From the NCBI GenBank assembly GCA_036674765.1, contig JARVKI010000046.1:124001-188000 (forward strand): 64,000 bases of DNA, read 5' to 3'. The notes below the pieces were generated by a model, which had not been told where the DNA came from, did not search any database, and saw nothing but the letters and a program-made list of their open reading frames with translations. The stretch is from Seiridium cupressi. Taxonomy: Eukaryota > Ascomycota > Sordariomycetes > Amphisphaeriales > Sporocadaceae. How positions within the stretch are numbered: the first letter of the stretch is position 1; each line of letters starts with the position of its first letter. Of the stretch, positions 1 to 11,753 are shown piece by piece. The position numbers and the translations under genes were made by a program.

Positions 1-1903
1 CCTGTGGTGCCTTCCATAGTGAAGCTCGGTGAAGTCCAGAGTGTTTCGGACTTGTATGAAGTTGGGTGTAGTATGTATGGGTGTGTTGAGTGGTTTCTTG
101 TTTACGAGGCAGTTGATACGTTTTCGTGACCTTATAGTGTAACGAGGTGGGTTAGACAAAGAAGTGTGTTTGTAGGATCAAAGGAAAGGGTTGGTGAGAG
201 CTTCCAGGAACGAGCTTCACATATGTACTGCGGGGAGAATGCCAATGCCAGCAAGTCCCAAACAGGACTTTGCACTGACTTTTGAGAAGCTACGCGGAAT
301 GCCATAGCAGCCAGCAGCTTCCCGGGAAAGGATCGTCCCTCTCGAGTATGATTAAGCTTGCAGTTGCCTCATATCCATGCACGTCTAGTCGCGGGCTCTC
401 CAATGGAAGGGCCCGGATGCAGTCACGGCCAGTGGATGGTTTGGGATAGGCATTCGCTAAGCCCAGGCGAGCTTGCCTTCTTCCAACCGCCCTCGTGTAG
501 TTTGGGTGAAACATGTATCTGAGCTTGTAATGGCGTCGTCACATGACAGCTGACCATTGCGAAGCCAGGCCCAAGAGTCTAGCGAAGGGCTGCAAATTGA
601 CTTTTTGAGGGGAGTTTATTATCACGCCGGTAGTAAAACGTCTACTACGGCAAGCTAAGAAGCTGCCAATCCTTCCACAGCCTCTGTCCTCGCAAGATAC
701 GCTCATGCGAGCAAAGCTTCCTCGTCATGCGCCGTGACTGATTCGTCAAAGCGCATCTCTTGGTAATTCCCTATCTCTGCCTATCTCTGTGTTGTCCATC
801 ATCATCTCGCTTGGCAGGCGGCCTCACAGACCTAGCTGCAAGGCGTAATGCGCACGCGACGCCTATCAAATATCTAATCTCTGGCGGACCTGACGTCACG
901 GTTTATGAGCTGCCCCGCCTTGCAAAAGCAAAAAGCATGAGCTATGACTAGGCTCTAGCTGCTGATCCCCCGCATTCGTGGTTATCGACAAGTCTCACAG
1001 ATGTGGCCGCCACCGGTGAGGAAGTTGGCTTCGCTTCGACAGATAGCAGTACGTAAACCGGAGGGAGTGTGTCATCCCGTGACCGGAAAAGAGACAGATA
1101 GATCTCGGACGTTTCATTCGAGTAATAAGACAAGAAAGCAACCCGACAGCTGTAGTTCGAACCAGCTTTCCAATCGGTATCACCCCAGGTCTGCCAGGTG
1201 CAGCAGTGTGGGTGCCATAGGGCCCAGACTCTGGAGCTAGGCAAACACTTGCAGCATTCTCGTGGTAGCAGGATTCGCCATTCGCTGCGTCTGCTGCACT
1301 CGCAGGTGTTTTAGTGATGACTCCATCGTAGTAGCTCACAGTGGAGTCTGGGGTAAGATCCCTAGGTCTCTGCTGCCGGCCTATCAGAGGCTGCAGACAC
1401 GGACTAGCCGATGGTCTACCGGTAAATTACTGTAGTGACGCAACGGAGCTTGTCAATGTCAACTTGCCAGTTTAGTGCAGTGGCAATGGGATCACCAACT
1501 CTATCTCGCGTGCAGTTTCACCTGCGCCTTGGCACTCAACATGCCATGCGGAATTTCATAGCTTTTGAAGGTTGTCAATTGCAACAATTCCTGTTGTTAT
1601 CGCTGTGTTTCTCGCACTGGCATTGGGAAGCATCACGCTTAAGCAGGTTCAGTATTGGAAGTTAGGTATTAAGGAATGTATTTGTCTTCTATACAAGGAG
1701 CTAGACCCGTCTCGCTTCTGATAGTAGCCAGTTTGACTTTTGGAAGTCTAAATACAGGTAGATGGATATAAACAGTAGAGGAAATTGTAGCATCAGCATC
1801 GGTATCAGTATCACAGCAGCTTCCGATCAATGCCTTCTTCACAACCCCACAGCCATGCGATTGGATTGATGTGTGCGGAGCTTTATCCTTGCGGTTCAGC
1901 CAT
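1..1903. other. Gene-free left edge
   Basis: I see no convincing gene here. Open frames are short, overlap on both strands and lack recognisable domains or splice-linked continuations. The right end is the 3' flank of the Egh16-like gene. Confidence 0.5.
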
Positions 1904-2781
1904 TTAGGCGATCTCGCCATCCTCACGGAGCTCATCGATCTCCTCAGGGGACAGGCCCTTGAGGGAGATAGCCCTCTTCCTCATGGCAAGGAGCTCATCC
2001 TCGGAGCGCTTGACAGCCAGAGCAAGTGCTCGGCGAGCCTGAGCAGGGGTGGTGGTGTTGGCCACTGAATGAATTGTTAGTGATGAAACTCCAAAATGAA
2101 AGTCAATCGGTGTTCAACTCACTCTGAACGGGGACAACGCCACCGAAAGGACCGGCACGAGCGGCGTTCTGGCAACGGACCAGGCAGACGTTGTCCTGGC
2201 CAGCAACGGTGCCAGTGCAGGAGGCATCAGCCGGAACGGCTGCCTTCAATGGGAAATCGGTCATGGCACCATCCTTGAATCGGGAGTTCTGGCCCGGAGG
2301 AGATTGGGTGACCTGGATGTCGGTCCAGTCGGCGCCAGTTCCGTCGGCGTTCATCATGCAGGTGTAAGGGCCGCCACCGTCGGCGTTGACCTGGTGGAGA
2401 GTCATGGTGACCTCGCCACCTTGGCTGACCTGGGGAAGCTGGTCGCCAGTCTCGGCCATGATGGCCTTGGTGCCAGTCTCGAGGTTGTTGTTACCGGCAC
2501 CGACAGTCTCACCGAAGGTGTCTGCTTGGTCACCCTTGAAGCGGGTAGAGTCCTGCTGGAAGGGGTTTCGCTTCGTGCCGTCACGAGGCGTGGCGGTGTC
2601 AACACCAAGAGCCGCTGGAGGAAGTTGTTAGTATTGTTGAAAGATGGAACGCTGGATTTGAGATCAACTCACTTCCAGAGCCACCGGCGTCACCGACAGC
2701 CTTGATGATGGCACCGTGGCCAGCGACAAGCTGGGCAGTGGTCAAGAGCCCGAGGGCAATGACAGCCTTGAAAGAAGACAT
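1904..2781 (-). CDS. Egh16-like (DUF3129) secreted protein
   Basis: Three exons join cleanly: 2673-2781, 2123-2614 and 1904-2064. The introns have GTGAGT donors, CTAAC branch sites and CAG acceptors. The sum is 762 nt, giving 253 aa. The N-terminus is a signal peptide: a hydrophobic run after MSSFK, ending near AGHGAI. The body is Gly/Ala/Thr-rich with several cysteines and the GSG-ALGVD and PFGGVVPVQ segments I recognise from the Egh16/GEgh16 family, which includes the Magnaporthe GAS1/MAS3-type proteins induced in appressoria. The C-terminal exon is basic then acidic ([14 protein letters not shown]...ELREDGEIA). Family members are secreted and often infection-related; their biochemical function is unknown. 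A role in host contact is inferred from the family only. Confidence 0.85.
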
Positions 2782-4963
2782 TTTGAATAGGATAAAAAGA
2801 TATTAAGCAATATATAAAACCTGGCCGGCAGGAGATGATTAAGAAGTGAAGATGGAAGTGAGGAGGTGAGGAAGGCTGGTGATCTGAAGCTGTTGATGCT
2901 GATGATGAGAAAAAGGTAACCTACCGGCGGAAGAGACATGTCTTCTTATAGATTCCTCTTCCCTATGATGCCAGCTTCAGATGCTCAACCTTTCATGATG
3001 CTGTCCTAGTTCGTGATCGCCCTTACGGCGCCCGGCCGATACTGCCAAGCCAAACAGCATAGCGCCGGCACTCAGTCGGAAGCGGCCTGACGACCTGATC
3101 GCAGGGGAAGCACCGTGAGCCATCGCGCCTGGATAGTTTCGTACTTGAGATGAAATGGAATGGCTGATAGCTACTATCATACGAAGGAACGTGCTCCGAT
3201 CAAGTTACGGGAGGAAACATTGTTCTAGGTCGGATTGCTGTCAAAGCTCCCATCTTACGGGATGATGTTGAACAATATTGCGGGGCGGCTATAGTACTTC
3301 TCAACATCGTGATATATGATGAACATTTGACGCCTCTTGCTGGACCAATCGCATCGAAAGCAAAGAGCCAAGCTTTTGATCTACCCATAAGTGTAGTTCG
3401 TTCCTAGGGTGAAAGATTGCCAAGGCACCCGAGGGAGATCTCGTTGTTGGGCTCGAAGCGTTGATAGACAGAGTCCAACGGTGGGCGGGCGGCAACCTGG
3501 CAAGGATCCTGCCATTACGACCTAGGGGTGACCTAACGTATCAACTGGCTTACCCCGAGTTGTTTGAACAGCTCGATGAACAGACTAGGGGAGGAGCCGC
3601 GTTCGAAGGTGCGATTGGTGCAACAGGGCTTGCTGCCGGGCTGCCGTGCTTGATGAAAGTGGATGACTGCTAAGCGCGGAGTTGAGGCTGTGCCCGACCC
3701 CAGCACTGCTATAGAGTTGCCAATAAGCTAGTGGAACCAGTACGCTTAACCCACGATTCAAACGTGCGTGCGAATGGACCGCCAGCCGCCAAGAACCTCT
3801 TGGCAGTTTCACTGAGTGATCTGTTGCTTGGGTCGCGTTCTCCCGTACGGTCCGAGCCCACAGTCCGGTTATTGGCACAGACTTTTACTTTGCAAGATTC
3901 CCATCTGTGTCACCAAACCCGGACGAGAATCACGAGAATCGCAATGCGTTCTGTTTGGCGCCTCGGTCTGATCGGCATAGCGATTGGCTAATCAGTCGGC
4001 AGTTGTTGTTGTTGTTGGGATCATCTCGCCGGTGCTGTCCTTATTCAACCCACCGAGTTTCGGCTAGCACCGAGCCATTGCTTGCGGGCCGTATGGAAGG
4101 AGGCTGAAGGTCATGCATCTGCTGAAAGCTTGAGTCGATACCGCCAAGCTGTAGGAGGCGGTGGGAGAGACGACGGTAGATTCAAAGCATCACCTTGGCG
4201 AGTGTGATTCAGAGTCAGACCTGATCTCGTTGCCTTGGAGTAACTACCTACACTCGATTCCACAGACCGATTTTTACCGGTTTCAAGGGAGTTCCTTCCA
4301 ATGCTCACAGAACGAGCAAAGAGGGTTAGTAGTTCGTAAGTCGTGGGTCATCTGTTCTGTCACAGCTCACCTTGACGAAGCTGGTCAAACAAGCAACTTG
4401 CTCCTGCATCTAGTGGTTCTCGGGATCTTGGATCGCCGACCCACGCTAATGCAGCCTGAAGATTGTCTGGGCATGTTAAATACTCCCCGTAGACATAACC
4501 TCTATAGCAAAGGGCAGGTTCTCCAAGGTCGACTTAACTCAAGGTATGGGTAGACATTCCTGTAGCGGGGGCTGCAATGTAGATGTAAGTCTTATTCACG
4601 TTGACTTGGGCTTCATGTTGCAACACCTTGAGGTAGAAGAGAAGACTGTTTGCAATACAGAAATACATCGACGCTGCGTCCGCTTAGCTGAATATCGATT
4701 TATCCAATACTAGATGTCTTAGGTGCACTCGAAACTCCACATCAAAATCGTCAACGTTTGGTCTGGAAAGATCACTTTGTATTCGCCTTGAACAGGTCCA
4801 ATTCCAATGTGACTACTGGAGTGACAAGACCTTGTTTAATAAATGTTCTCTTCCAGATTCATTAAGATGTTGCGCTGACATATTTCCACTTACGTATATG
4901 TTCTGCAGAGAATCTTCGACCCGACAGGCCTGCGGTAGTTGACCTGACTCATTCGACTACTCG
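2782..4963. other. Intergenic region, 5' flank of two divergent genes
   Basis: About 2.2 kb without a supportable gene. It contains the pyrimidine-rich leader of the Egh16-like gene, with a TATAAG match on the minus strand near 2945-2953, and the promoter of CCA1. Open frames at 3461-3991 and 4161-4553 have no recognisable domain and are contradicted by equally long frames on the other strand. Confidence 0.45.
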
Positions 4964-6756
4964 ATGAGTCTTTGCAGGCTAGCAATTCGCCCTTCTACCA
5001 GAGCCTTTAGTCACTTCCATCGCAAAACACGTATTTCCCAGCGTTCGGCATTTCTCATGTCCAAGAGAAAAGCCGACAATCTAGAGAACGCCTTTTCAGC
5101 TCAACGCCCCCGCCAAATCAGGAAAATGGGCTCACATCCTGTGACCACGACCATTGAGCTGAGCCCTCAGGAGGCTCGGCTCAAAGACCTCTTTTTGGAT
5201 GTCGCTAGATACATCGACGAATCGCAGGGGTCGTCGGGCGAGTCCGTGGTGTTACGCTGGGCCGGTGGATGGGTTCGAGACAAGCTACTTGGAATCGCAT
5301 CTCATGATATTGACACAGCCATCAATATCATGACAGGGGAGGCATTCAGCTCCAAGATTGTCGAGTTGTGCGATCAGTCTGAAGTCGCCCAGAAGCACGG
5401 TGTTAGTGCCACCGACATTGGAAATCTGCACAAAATCGCAGCCAACCCAGAGAAGTCGAAACATTTAGAAACAACTACAATCCGGCTCCTGGGATTTGAT
5501 GTCGACTTTGTCAATCTGCGCAAGGAGACATACACCGAGGACAGTCGCAACCCGCAAATGGAATTTGGCACTGCGATGGAAGACGCGTTGCGCCGCGATG
5601 CAACTATCAATGCCTTGTTCTACAATCTCAATACCGGCAAGGTCGAAGATTTCACTGGCGGTCTGGAGGATATGCGATCTAAACTGATCAGAACGCCTCT
5701 AGAACCCTATCAAACATTCGTCGATGACCCCTTGCGGATTCTAAGGCTCATACGCTTTGCGAGTCGGTTGGAGTTTACAATTGATCCGGACGCTGAGCAG
5801 GCCATGGGAGATAAGCGGGTACTCGACACCTTGCGAGTGAAGATTAGCCGCGAGAGAGTGGGTGTGGAGGTTGAGAAGATGCTGAAAGGTAAGCACCCAA
5901 AATCTCGGAGATCATGGTGCAAGAACATGAACTTATGAGCATCCAAGGCAACCATCCTCGAAATGCCCTCGAAAGAATACACAAGCTAGGTCTCTACCAC
6001 ACCGTATTTACAGATCCTGAGAAGCCCGACATTCAGCAGCCTGATATACAGAGTTTTGGAGTGGCCTATGGGCGCCTGGATTCCCTTCGCCAGAACAAAA
6101 CACCAGGCTCCATCTATGATGTTCTTGTCCGTTCGGATGAGGCCAGTTACTACGCCTGGGTACTGGCAGCTGTAAGCCCATGGGAATTTGTTGAGCAACC
6201 CCCTCACTCTGGTCAAGGAAAGCCACCACTGCCTTTCGCTACTCTTGCTGCTCGGGAAGGTATAAAAGCGCCAAACAAGCTATGCGATGTCATCACTGCC
6301 TCTCACAAGCACCGAGATGAGATACTTGCCTTGAAGGCAGCGGTATCTGAAAAAGCACCGTATATCCAGGAGCGTGATCGATTTGGTATGGCCATTCGGC
6401 GATGGGAAGCCAGAGGTGGACACTGGAGATTACAAGTGCTATCAGCGTTGTTGTACGACGAACTACAGGCACCCCAGTCGGGAAGTAAAGGTTCCAATGA
6501 TACGACCTTCATTGCAGGATGGCAGCAGTTCCTGGACCATCTGCAAGAACTAGATGTCATGGAGGCGCCGTCACTAAAGCGCATCATTGACGGGAAACAG
6601 CTTTCGAAAGCATTAGGAGCCCGGCCGGGGATCTGGATGAGTCAAGCTTTGGATATATGCGTGGCATGGCAACTCCGCAATCCCAACATCACCGATCCAG
6701 CAGGGGCCATCGAGGAAGTGCAAAGCAAGAGGGAGGCGCTGGGTATTAAAAACTGA
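4964..6756 (+). CDS. CCA1: CCA-adding tRNA nucleotidyltransferase
   Basis: Adds or repairs the 3'-terminal CCA of tRNAs using CTP and ATP, acting in nucleus, cytosol and mitochondria. Exons 4964-5888 and 5948-6756 are joined across a 59-nt intron; phases close to give 577 aa. Class II nucleotidyltransferase signatures are visible: GGWVRD at about residue 101, the metal-binding DID at about 115-117, the RRDATINAL motif, and DDPLRILRLIRFASR (the EDxxR-type template motif). The N-terminal ~31 residues are Arg/Ser/Phe-rich without acidic residues, like a mitochondrial presequence. An in-frame second ATG at 5057 begins MSKRK..., and a later one follows a basic cluster. This resembles yeast CCA1, where alternative starts distribute the enzyme between compartments. 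Confidence 0.95.
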
Positions 6757-7491
6757 AGTAAAGAACCTGGAGGCGAGTAGCTGGCAATGGAAGAGAAAAG
6801 GTTAAAAAAACGTTTGATGGAAAGCTTGATACCCATAGACTTCTAGAGAGCCACACCAATGTTGATACGGAATGAGATGATGACTACAACCCCTTCTTCA
6901 AGTAGTTCGATGGGTCCATAGTGGTACTGAAAATGAGAGCCGACGAGGTATGTTCCAGCATATGTCGTACATAACCCTAGACTCTCCAACACCGACTCGA
7001 GTATGGCATAGCACCCTCCGACTCTTGTATTTGCTTTTCCTTTTGCATGAGGCCGGCAACATCTCCATGAATTTTTAGTTGACGTTTCGATCTACACGCT
7101 ATATGACGATGACTTTTTATGTAAGACACAGTTCAGCAGCGCTTCCTTCAGGAGGTCGACTTTCAGGCCGATGCGTCGCTTGCCTGCTTCAATCGCCTCT
7201 AAGTCATGAACCGACGACGAGGATAAGGATATGCTCCAGGCACGACTGTTGCCGCCGAAGGGAGACAGTGACGAGGGACTGCGACGGCGTTGGTGCGATA
7301 AAATTGTTTCAGCATTTGCAGAGCCGCGACGTTGATGGGAGGTTCACCACAGCAAGCCTTCTGGTTAAACGTATATTTAAGGTTGAAGTTTACACACCAG
7401 CGAATTTATTGCTTCTGTCTGCTATATGCTAAGCATTTGTGTATTGAGATCAGATAATACTCCATCAGAGTCTCGCAAATACCAGCGAAGC
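6757..7491. other. Convergent intergenic region
   Basis: 3' ends of CCA1 and the JmjC gene face each other. A 117-codon frame at 7079-7432 lacks recognisable content. I see no gene. Confidence 0.5.
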
Positions 7492-9300
7492 TCAATTCCA
7501 CCAAAAGCTGACAGAAAAGCTTACACTCAATCCACGAACGTAATGCCACCATCCGACCGGGATATATAAAGCGTCCCCTGGTTCGAGAATGCAGTCTACG
7601 TATGGAATTTCCCCAAAAGCCGCCTTGATGCTCTCCTTGGAGTCTGATTCTGGGTCATCCAGTACCTGATCCTGCTCGTCGTCGTCCCAACCTTCAAAAA
7701 CCCCAACATCTAACATGCTGGTGTTGCTCATTTCGATACCATCTTCATTACCACGGGCATGCATGCGTTCGGTCTCCAGATGTGAGTAAAGACGAACATA
7801 CTTGCGCCCAACAACTTGTGTGAGAATATTGTGGTATGGATCTGTGTGCAAGGGTGTAATTGTACCTGGAGGGCCAAACCAGGCATTCAATTGTGGCTCT
7901 TCTAATTCGGGTTGGTCCACACCTGGATCTGAAGGATGTCCTGGTGGTGAAGTGTAGCAGTAGTCGGGTATGAGGATGTCCCTGCGGAGAGCAGGGAGCT
8001 GAGTGAACAATTCATGTTGCGCCAGGTAGCCGATCTGTTGCTGGTCATCGTCATCGTGATCATCCCCTATCGACTCCTCGTTGCCGAGCAGGGACGGGTC
8101 GATATAGCATCGCAAGAACTTGCTGAATGTAACAAGTTTCTGGCCCCAGCCTTCGTCCACGTAGCTGCGTCCGATTTCAATGGGCACTAATCGAGTCCCT
8201 CCGAAGGTCTGGGAGAGAAGATACGAGGGCATGTCCCAACGGTTTGTCGTTCTAGCTGGCCAGCTATCGGCCATACCTGTGATAACCACAGGCTCCGGCC
8301 CAAGCTTCGGGTCCGCCACGTTGTCTAGTAACGCTTGAAACGATTCCATGGTGACATTCGGGATACGCTTAATCGGATACTTCACTGGTGGAGTGAATGG
8401 TTCACTACTCGGAAACGTAACGTCATCACCCGAGAGTCCAGGCCGCGTACTTCTAGGGGAACCGTTGCCCAGCTTCAGTCGTTTCGCAGGACTTTCCGAA
8501 TCACCCGACTCACGACGACCATCACCAACATGGGCAGTCACAGATTGTCCAAGCATTTCGAGCGCTTTGTCTATCCATTGCCGACCTCTCTTCCTTCCCA
8601 CGGCCCCAGCCAGGATGAGTGACAAGTCAAGGATCTTTATCAGCCCAGCAAGCGTTGGTCTTTCAATAGACACGGCGGTAGTTTCTTGATGCCGGACAGC
8701 CTGAAGCAAAGAGAAGCAGAATTTGAGGATGCTTGCATCCGTGTAGAGTTGCCTCCAGCAGGCGGGCAAATCTTTGTAGGTGAAGGCATAGAACTTCGAG
8801 TACGCTACCGAGAGAATGTCGTCCAGTCTCTTCGACGTGAGCTCCTCGTCTTTGATGTGAGTTTGATCCAAGGGTTCAACCGGCAGCTGCGAGTTGAATG
8901 CTGTAGAGATCTCAAATGCCTCTTCGGCAAGGAGGCTAACCAAAGCGCGGCCGCACCCTAGAAGGTCCGAGTCATCATTGCAAGTGCTGGAGACTCCAGC
9001 AAGGAGGGCCTTACACTCGTCGCTGATCTGATCTACAGCGCTGGCACAGAAGGCGAGCAAGCGGGCCCATTCGCCGGTCATGTTGCCTACTTTCGTTTTC
9101 CCCCAAGTATGAGTTTGGTCGCAATCCAGGAAATTACTTTGGCCAGTTGCTGATCCAGGGAGAATTAGAAGCGGTACCTCCAGTTGAGAACATTTGGGCG
9201 GCCGAATCACGTCTTTCAACAGAGCTGGTGGGTGCATTGAGGGAAGTCTCACAACCCATTCACGATTGCGGCCGCTAAATGGCAGGGGCGTGACTAGCAC
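7492..9300 (-). CDS. JmjC-domain protein (KDM8/JMJD5-like)
   Basis: A single-exon 602-aa protein with a C-terminal JmjC (cupin) domain. It reads as an Fe(II)/2-oxoglutarate-dependent oxygenase of the JMJD5/KDM8 type: hydroxylase or demethylase-like, with substrate not deducible here. The 2-His-1-carboxylate facial triad is visible: HTD at residues 485-487 (in TPLHTDPYHN) and the distal His at 586 in GWWHYV, followed by the terminal strand SVSFSVSFWWN. The N-terminal ~300 residues are helical and end in a Ser/Pro-rich linker with a basic PAKRLKLG patch (nuclear-localisation-like). The frame opens at ATG 9300; an internal methionine in the TGEWARLL segment is a possible shorter start. The position of the HxD and final H fits catalytic competence. 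Confidence 0.85.
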   Translation of the reverse strand: MLVTPLPFSGRNREWVVRLPSMHPPALLKDVIRPPKCSQLEVPLLILPGSATGQSNFLDCDQTHTWGKTKVGNMTGEWARLLAFCASAVDQISDECKALLAGVSSTCNDDSDLLGCGRALVSLLAEEAFEISTAFNSQLPVEPLDQTHIKDEELTSKRLDDILSVAYSKFYAFTYKDLPACWRQLYTDASILKFCFSLLQAVRHQETTAVSIERPTLAGLIKILDLSLILAGAVGRKRGRQWIDKALEMLGQSVTAHVGDGRRESGDSESPAKRLKLGNGSPRSTRPGLSGDDVTFPSSEPFTPPVKYPIKRIPNVTMESFQALLDNVADPKLGPEPVVITGMADSWPARTTNRWDMPSYLLSQTFGGTRLVPIEIGRSYVDEGWGQKLVTFSKFLRCYIDPSLLGNEESIGDDHDDDDQQQIGYLAQHELFTQLPALRRDILIPDYCYTSPPGHPSDPGVDQPELEEPQLNAWFGPPGTITPLHTDPYHNILTQVVGRKYVRLYSHLETERMHARGNEDGIEMSNTSMLDVGVFEGWDDDEQDQVLDDPESDSKESIKAAFGEIPYVDCILEPGDALYIPVGWWHYVRGLSVSFSVSFWWN

Positions 9301-10072
9301 TAACTACCGGCTTCCTTAGTGGCCTGTGCGCGCCCTCGAGGCAGTGGTGTCTCAATCACCGATTCCCGCCGCTTCGTCTCCGATTTTGATTCGATACTAA
9401 ATTTATTTATTCTCTTCGTTCTCATCTATTGTAGAGTATTAATAATAGACCTTCATATATCCTCATTTACTATATAGGAAAAATTATTTTAGGAAGTTAT
9501 AGGTTTTTCTTTTTAGAAGGAAGTGCCACTACTTTAGATTATAAAAAATTACTATTTCATAAAATAAGAGTCCTTAATAATAAAAGTCTTAAAAGGATGT
9601 CTATAAGCACTTATAATAGCCTTTCCCCATTATTACCTTGCCCGCTTTTACCGATGCATCACACAGCGAAGATTCTGAATTTATATACAGAAGATGTATA
9701 AAAGCAGTAGGATGCTGCCACCTTTTCCGATGAGATCTCCTTCCTCCACGCAACTTCGTCAACGCACCCGAGCCAGTTAGCAAGCGAAAACGCACTGCAA
9801 TACATCATGTTCAATATTAAAGTTTTTATGACCATGTCGAGATACACCAGTAAAGATTAGCTTTCGGCTTAAGAATGGGAGGACGAGATCAATATTCTAA
9901 TTCGTCAGCGCATCGGTACGGGGCAAGACCACCTCTTTACGGGCACCGATTTTACCAAACGCCGTCTGACCCCTGGAACGAGCTCCTGACAACTTATTGG
10001 CTTGATGCTAAGCCGAAAAACAAAATATAGTCCGCATCCGATTCTGTATCTGGCGGAACTGGTGATAATCGC
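9301..10072. other. Intergenic region with AT-rich tract
   Basis: The JmjC 5' flank is followed, at about 9385-9620, by a markedly AT-rich block (long runs of A/T, TAATAA, TATATA) unlike its neighbours. I see no gene. The composition would suit an old repeat altered by repeat-induced point mutation, but no transposon coding remains recognisable. Confidence 0.5.
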
Positions 10073-10974
10073 ATGTTGGGCGAACGGAATCTAGCCCCCG
10101 ATGCTGATGATCAGGAGATAGAGCGACGAGACAATTTCGAGCGGCTAAGGCGTTTCCGTATTGGGATAGAGTTCTGGGGGTCCCTAAGCCTCCCGATCGA
10201 GATTAGACAACTGATTTACACCGATCTTTTGCTCCTAGGCAAGATCTTCATGCCTCAAAGATGTGAACGGGGCTCAGATCGGACGTTCAGGCTACGGCAG
10301 AACAGCTTCTTGACGGCCATGGCGAACTGTATATTCGTTATCGAGACTACGAAACCTTTCGAACCAGTCACTTCATATCCACTTCCTGACCAGTATGCTT
10401 GAACAGCTACAGACGACGTGAAAACGAAATGCTCACTTTACCTTCGGACTTATATCCGGTGTTTCTAGAACCGTGCATTTGGAGGCTTCAGCAGTTTTCT
10501 ATGACAAAAATCAGTTCGTGTATTCATTCTAATATCGAGAATTTGACCACTGCCACCATGGGACTGGGAACACGACCATGAGGAGCTATTATGCTACCTA
10601 ACGCTCTTACGCGATGTGAGCATATTTCTCAACATGCGGCGTACAGGGGAGACGCCTTGGATGATCCGTCAACGCCTCCTTCGCGCTGGAACCATGGATC
10701 TTATCCCTATGGAAAAACAGACTTAATTGTTGGAAAAGATTCACAGTTCTCAATATTTTGAGCACCGTGCTATCATACTGTGTTCTGTATAAACATGCGA
10801 CGGCTACATATCGATTTTGAGAATGTTTCTGTGATATTCGGATGCTGCCACCGCGTCTTGCACATCTGCTGCGCTCTGCAGGGCTGGTGTGGCAGTCTTC
10901 CTGAATCCATTGAAATACTTGGTTTCCATGACGATGCAGATAAGGCTGCAATTAAAGAGAAACTCACTACATAG
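10073..10974 (+). pseudogene. Decayed F-box/2EXR-like protein gene
   Basis: The first open segment (10073-10402) contains SLPIEIRQLIYTDLLLLGKI, typical of the F-box-like/2EXR domain of fungal hypothetical proteins. Downstream, family-like pieces lie in different frames and are separated by stops. One reads ASAVFYDKNQFVYSF (about 10480-10537), one LTLLRDVSIFLNMRR (about 10595-10640), and a last one runs to a stop at 10974 with MRRLHIDFENV and ESIEILGFHDDADKAAI. I could not join these by plausible introns without meeting stops, so I call a pseudogene. An intron-rich gene with non-obvious splice sites remains possible. Function, if any, would be unknown; such domains are usually adaptor-like. 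Confidence 0.5.
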
Positions 10975-11753
10975 CAAGGTGTCACTGATGAAGGCAGAGT
11001 GAAATCCGTTGGTCTCTCAGCCGTGCCAAAAATGGACCGTAAACGACCTTTTGGTTTCATTTCATATCCCTCAAAGCTCGTGGCAGAGCAGCCATTTACC
11101 TACCAGGCTGTCCTGCTCTCGAGGCAGGAGGTAGACTCCCAATATTTTCTCAAGGACACTTGGAGAAGGAATCGCTAATCACAGGTATTGTACTGTATGC
11201 CTTGAACGCGGCCTTCTAGGAACGATGCCACTAAGGATAAGCATGATCGCTTGCGAAATTATACAAGCGAGATAAACGTCGCTCTATATATGGGATTATC
11301 TTGCCATCTATGCTGCTACAAACTCCAGAATGTGGAATTGCATGGATTATATTTACTTCAACCATATCCCGCCAGAAATCACGATGAGTCTAACGTCACT
11401 TGATCCTCGAATTCTTATTGGCCTTTGTTTGTTTGAACCCAAGCTTTGTCATCACGCCAGACAAAGAGGACATGCAATGATTTGTTACAAAGAGGGTGAT
11501 GGTTATCTGAGGATGTAAAACTCCCGGGAAAATGGCCACAAAGGCTCGAGGGAGTCCGGAACAAGCAACATACTTGACAATTGCAGGTAGCTAAGCCGGA
11601 AACGATCGATCGCGGAACATTAATTCTATAACACAATGGGTATAAGGCGTATCTATGGGTTTCTTTTTGAAATTTTCGGCATAATGCCAGTGACAAGCAC
11701 AGAGAATACTCCTGTGCCTACGTTCAAATTGCAGCATGACCTTATCTTTGTAG
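10975..11753. other. Intergenic region, possible missing 5' exon
   Basis: No supported gene. The next gene's first exon has an acceptor at about 11753, so one or more of its 5' exons should lie here. Candidate short frames are at 11330-11518 and 11636-11827. I cannot fix the donor. Confidence 0.35.

Noticed and set aside
1140..1240. Possible tRNA B-box (GGTTCGAACT on the minus strand)
   Set aside because: No matching A-box, acceptor stem or cloverleaf could be drawn around it.
2304..2705. 133-codon plus-strand frame over the Egh16-like gene
   Set aside because: Antisense shadow; the minus strand has signal peptide, introns and family similarity.
3461..3991. Candidate small genes upstream of CCA1
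   Set aside because: Short overlapping frames on both strands, no splice-consistent extension and no recognisable sequence.
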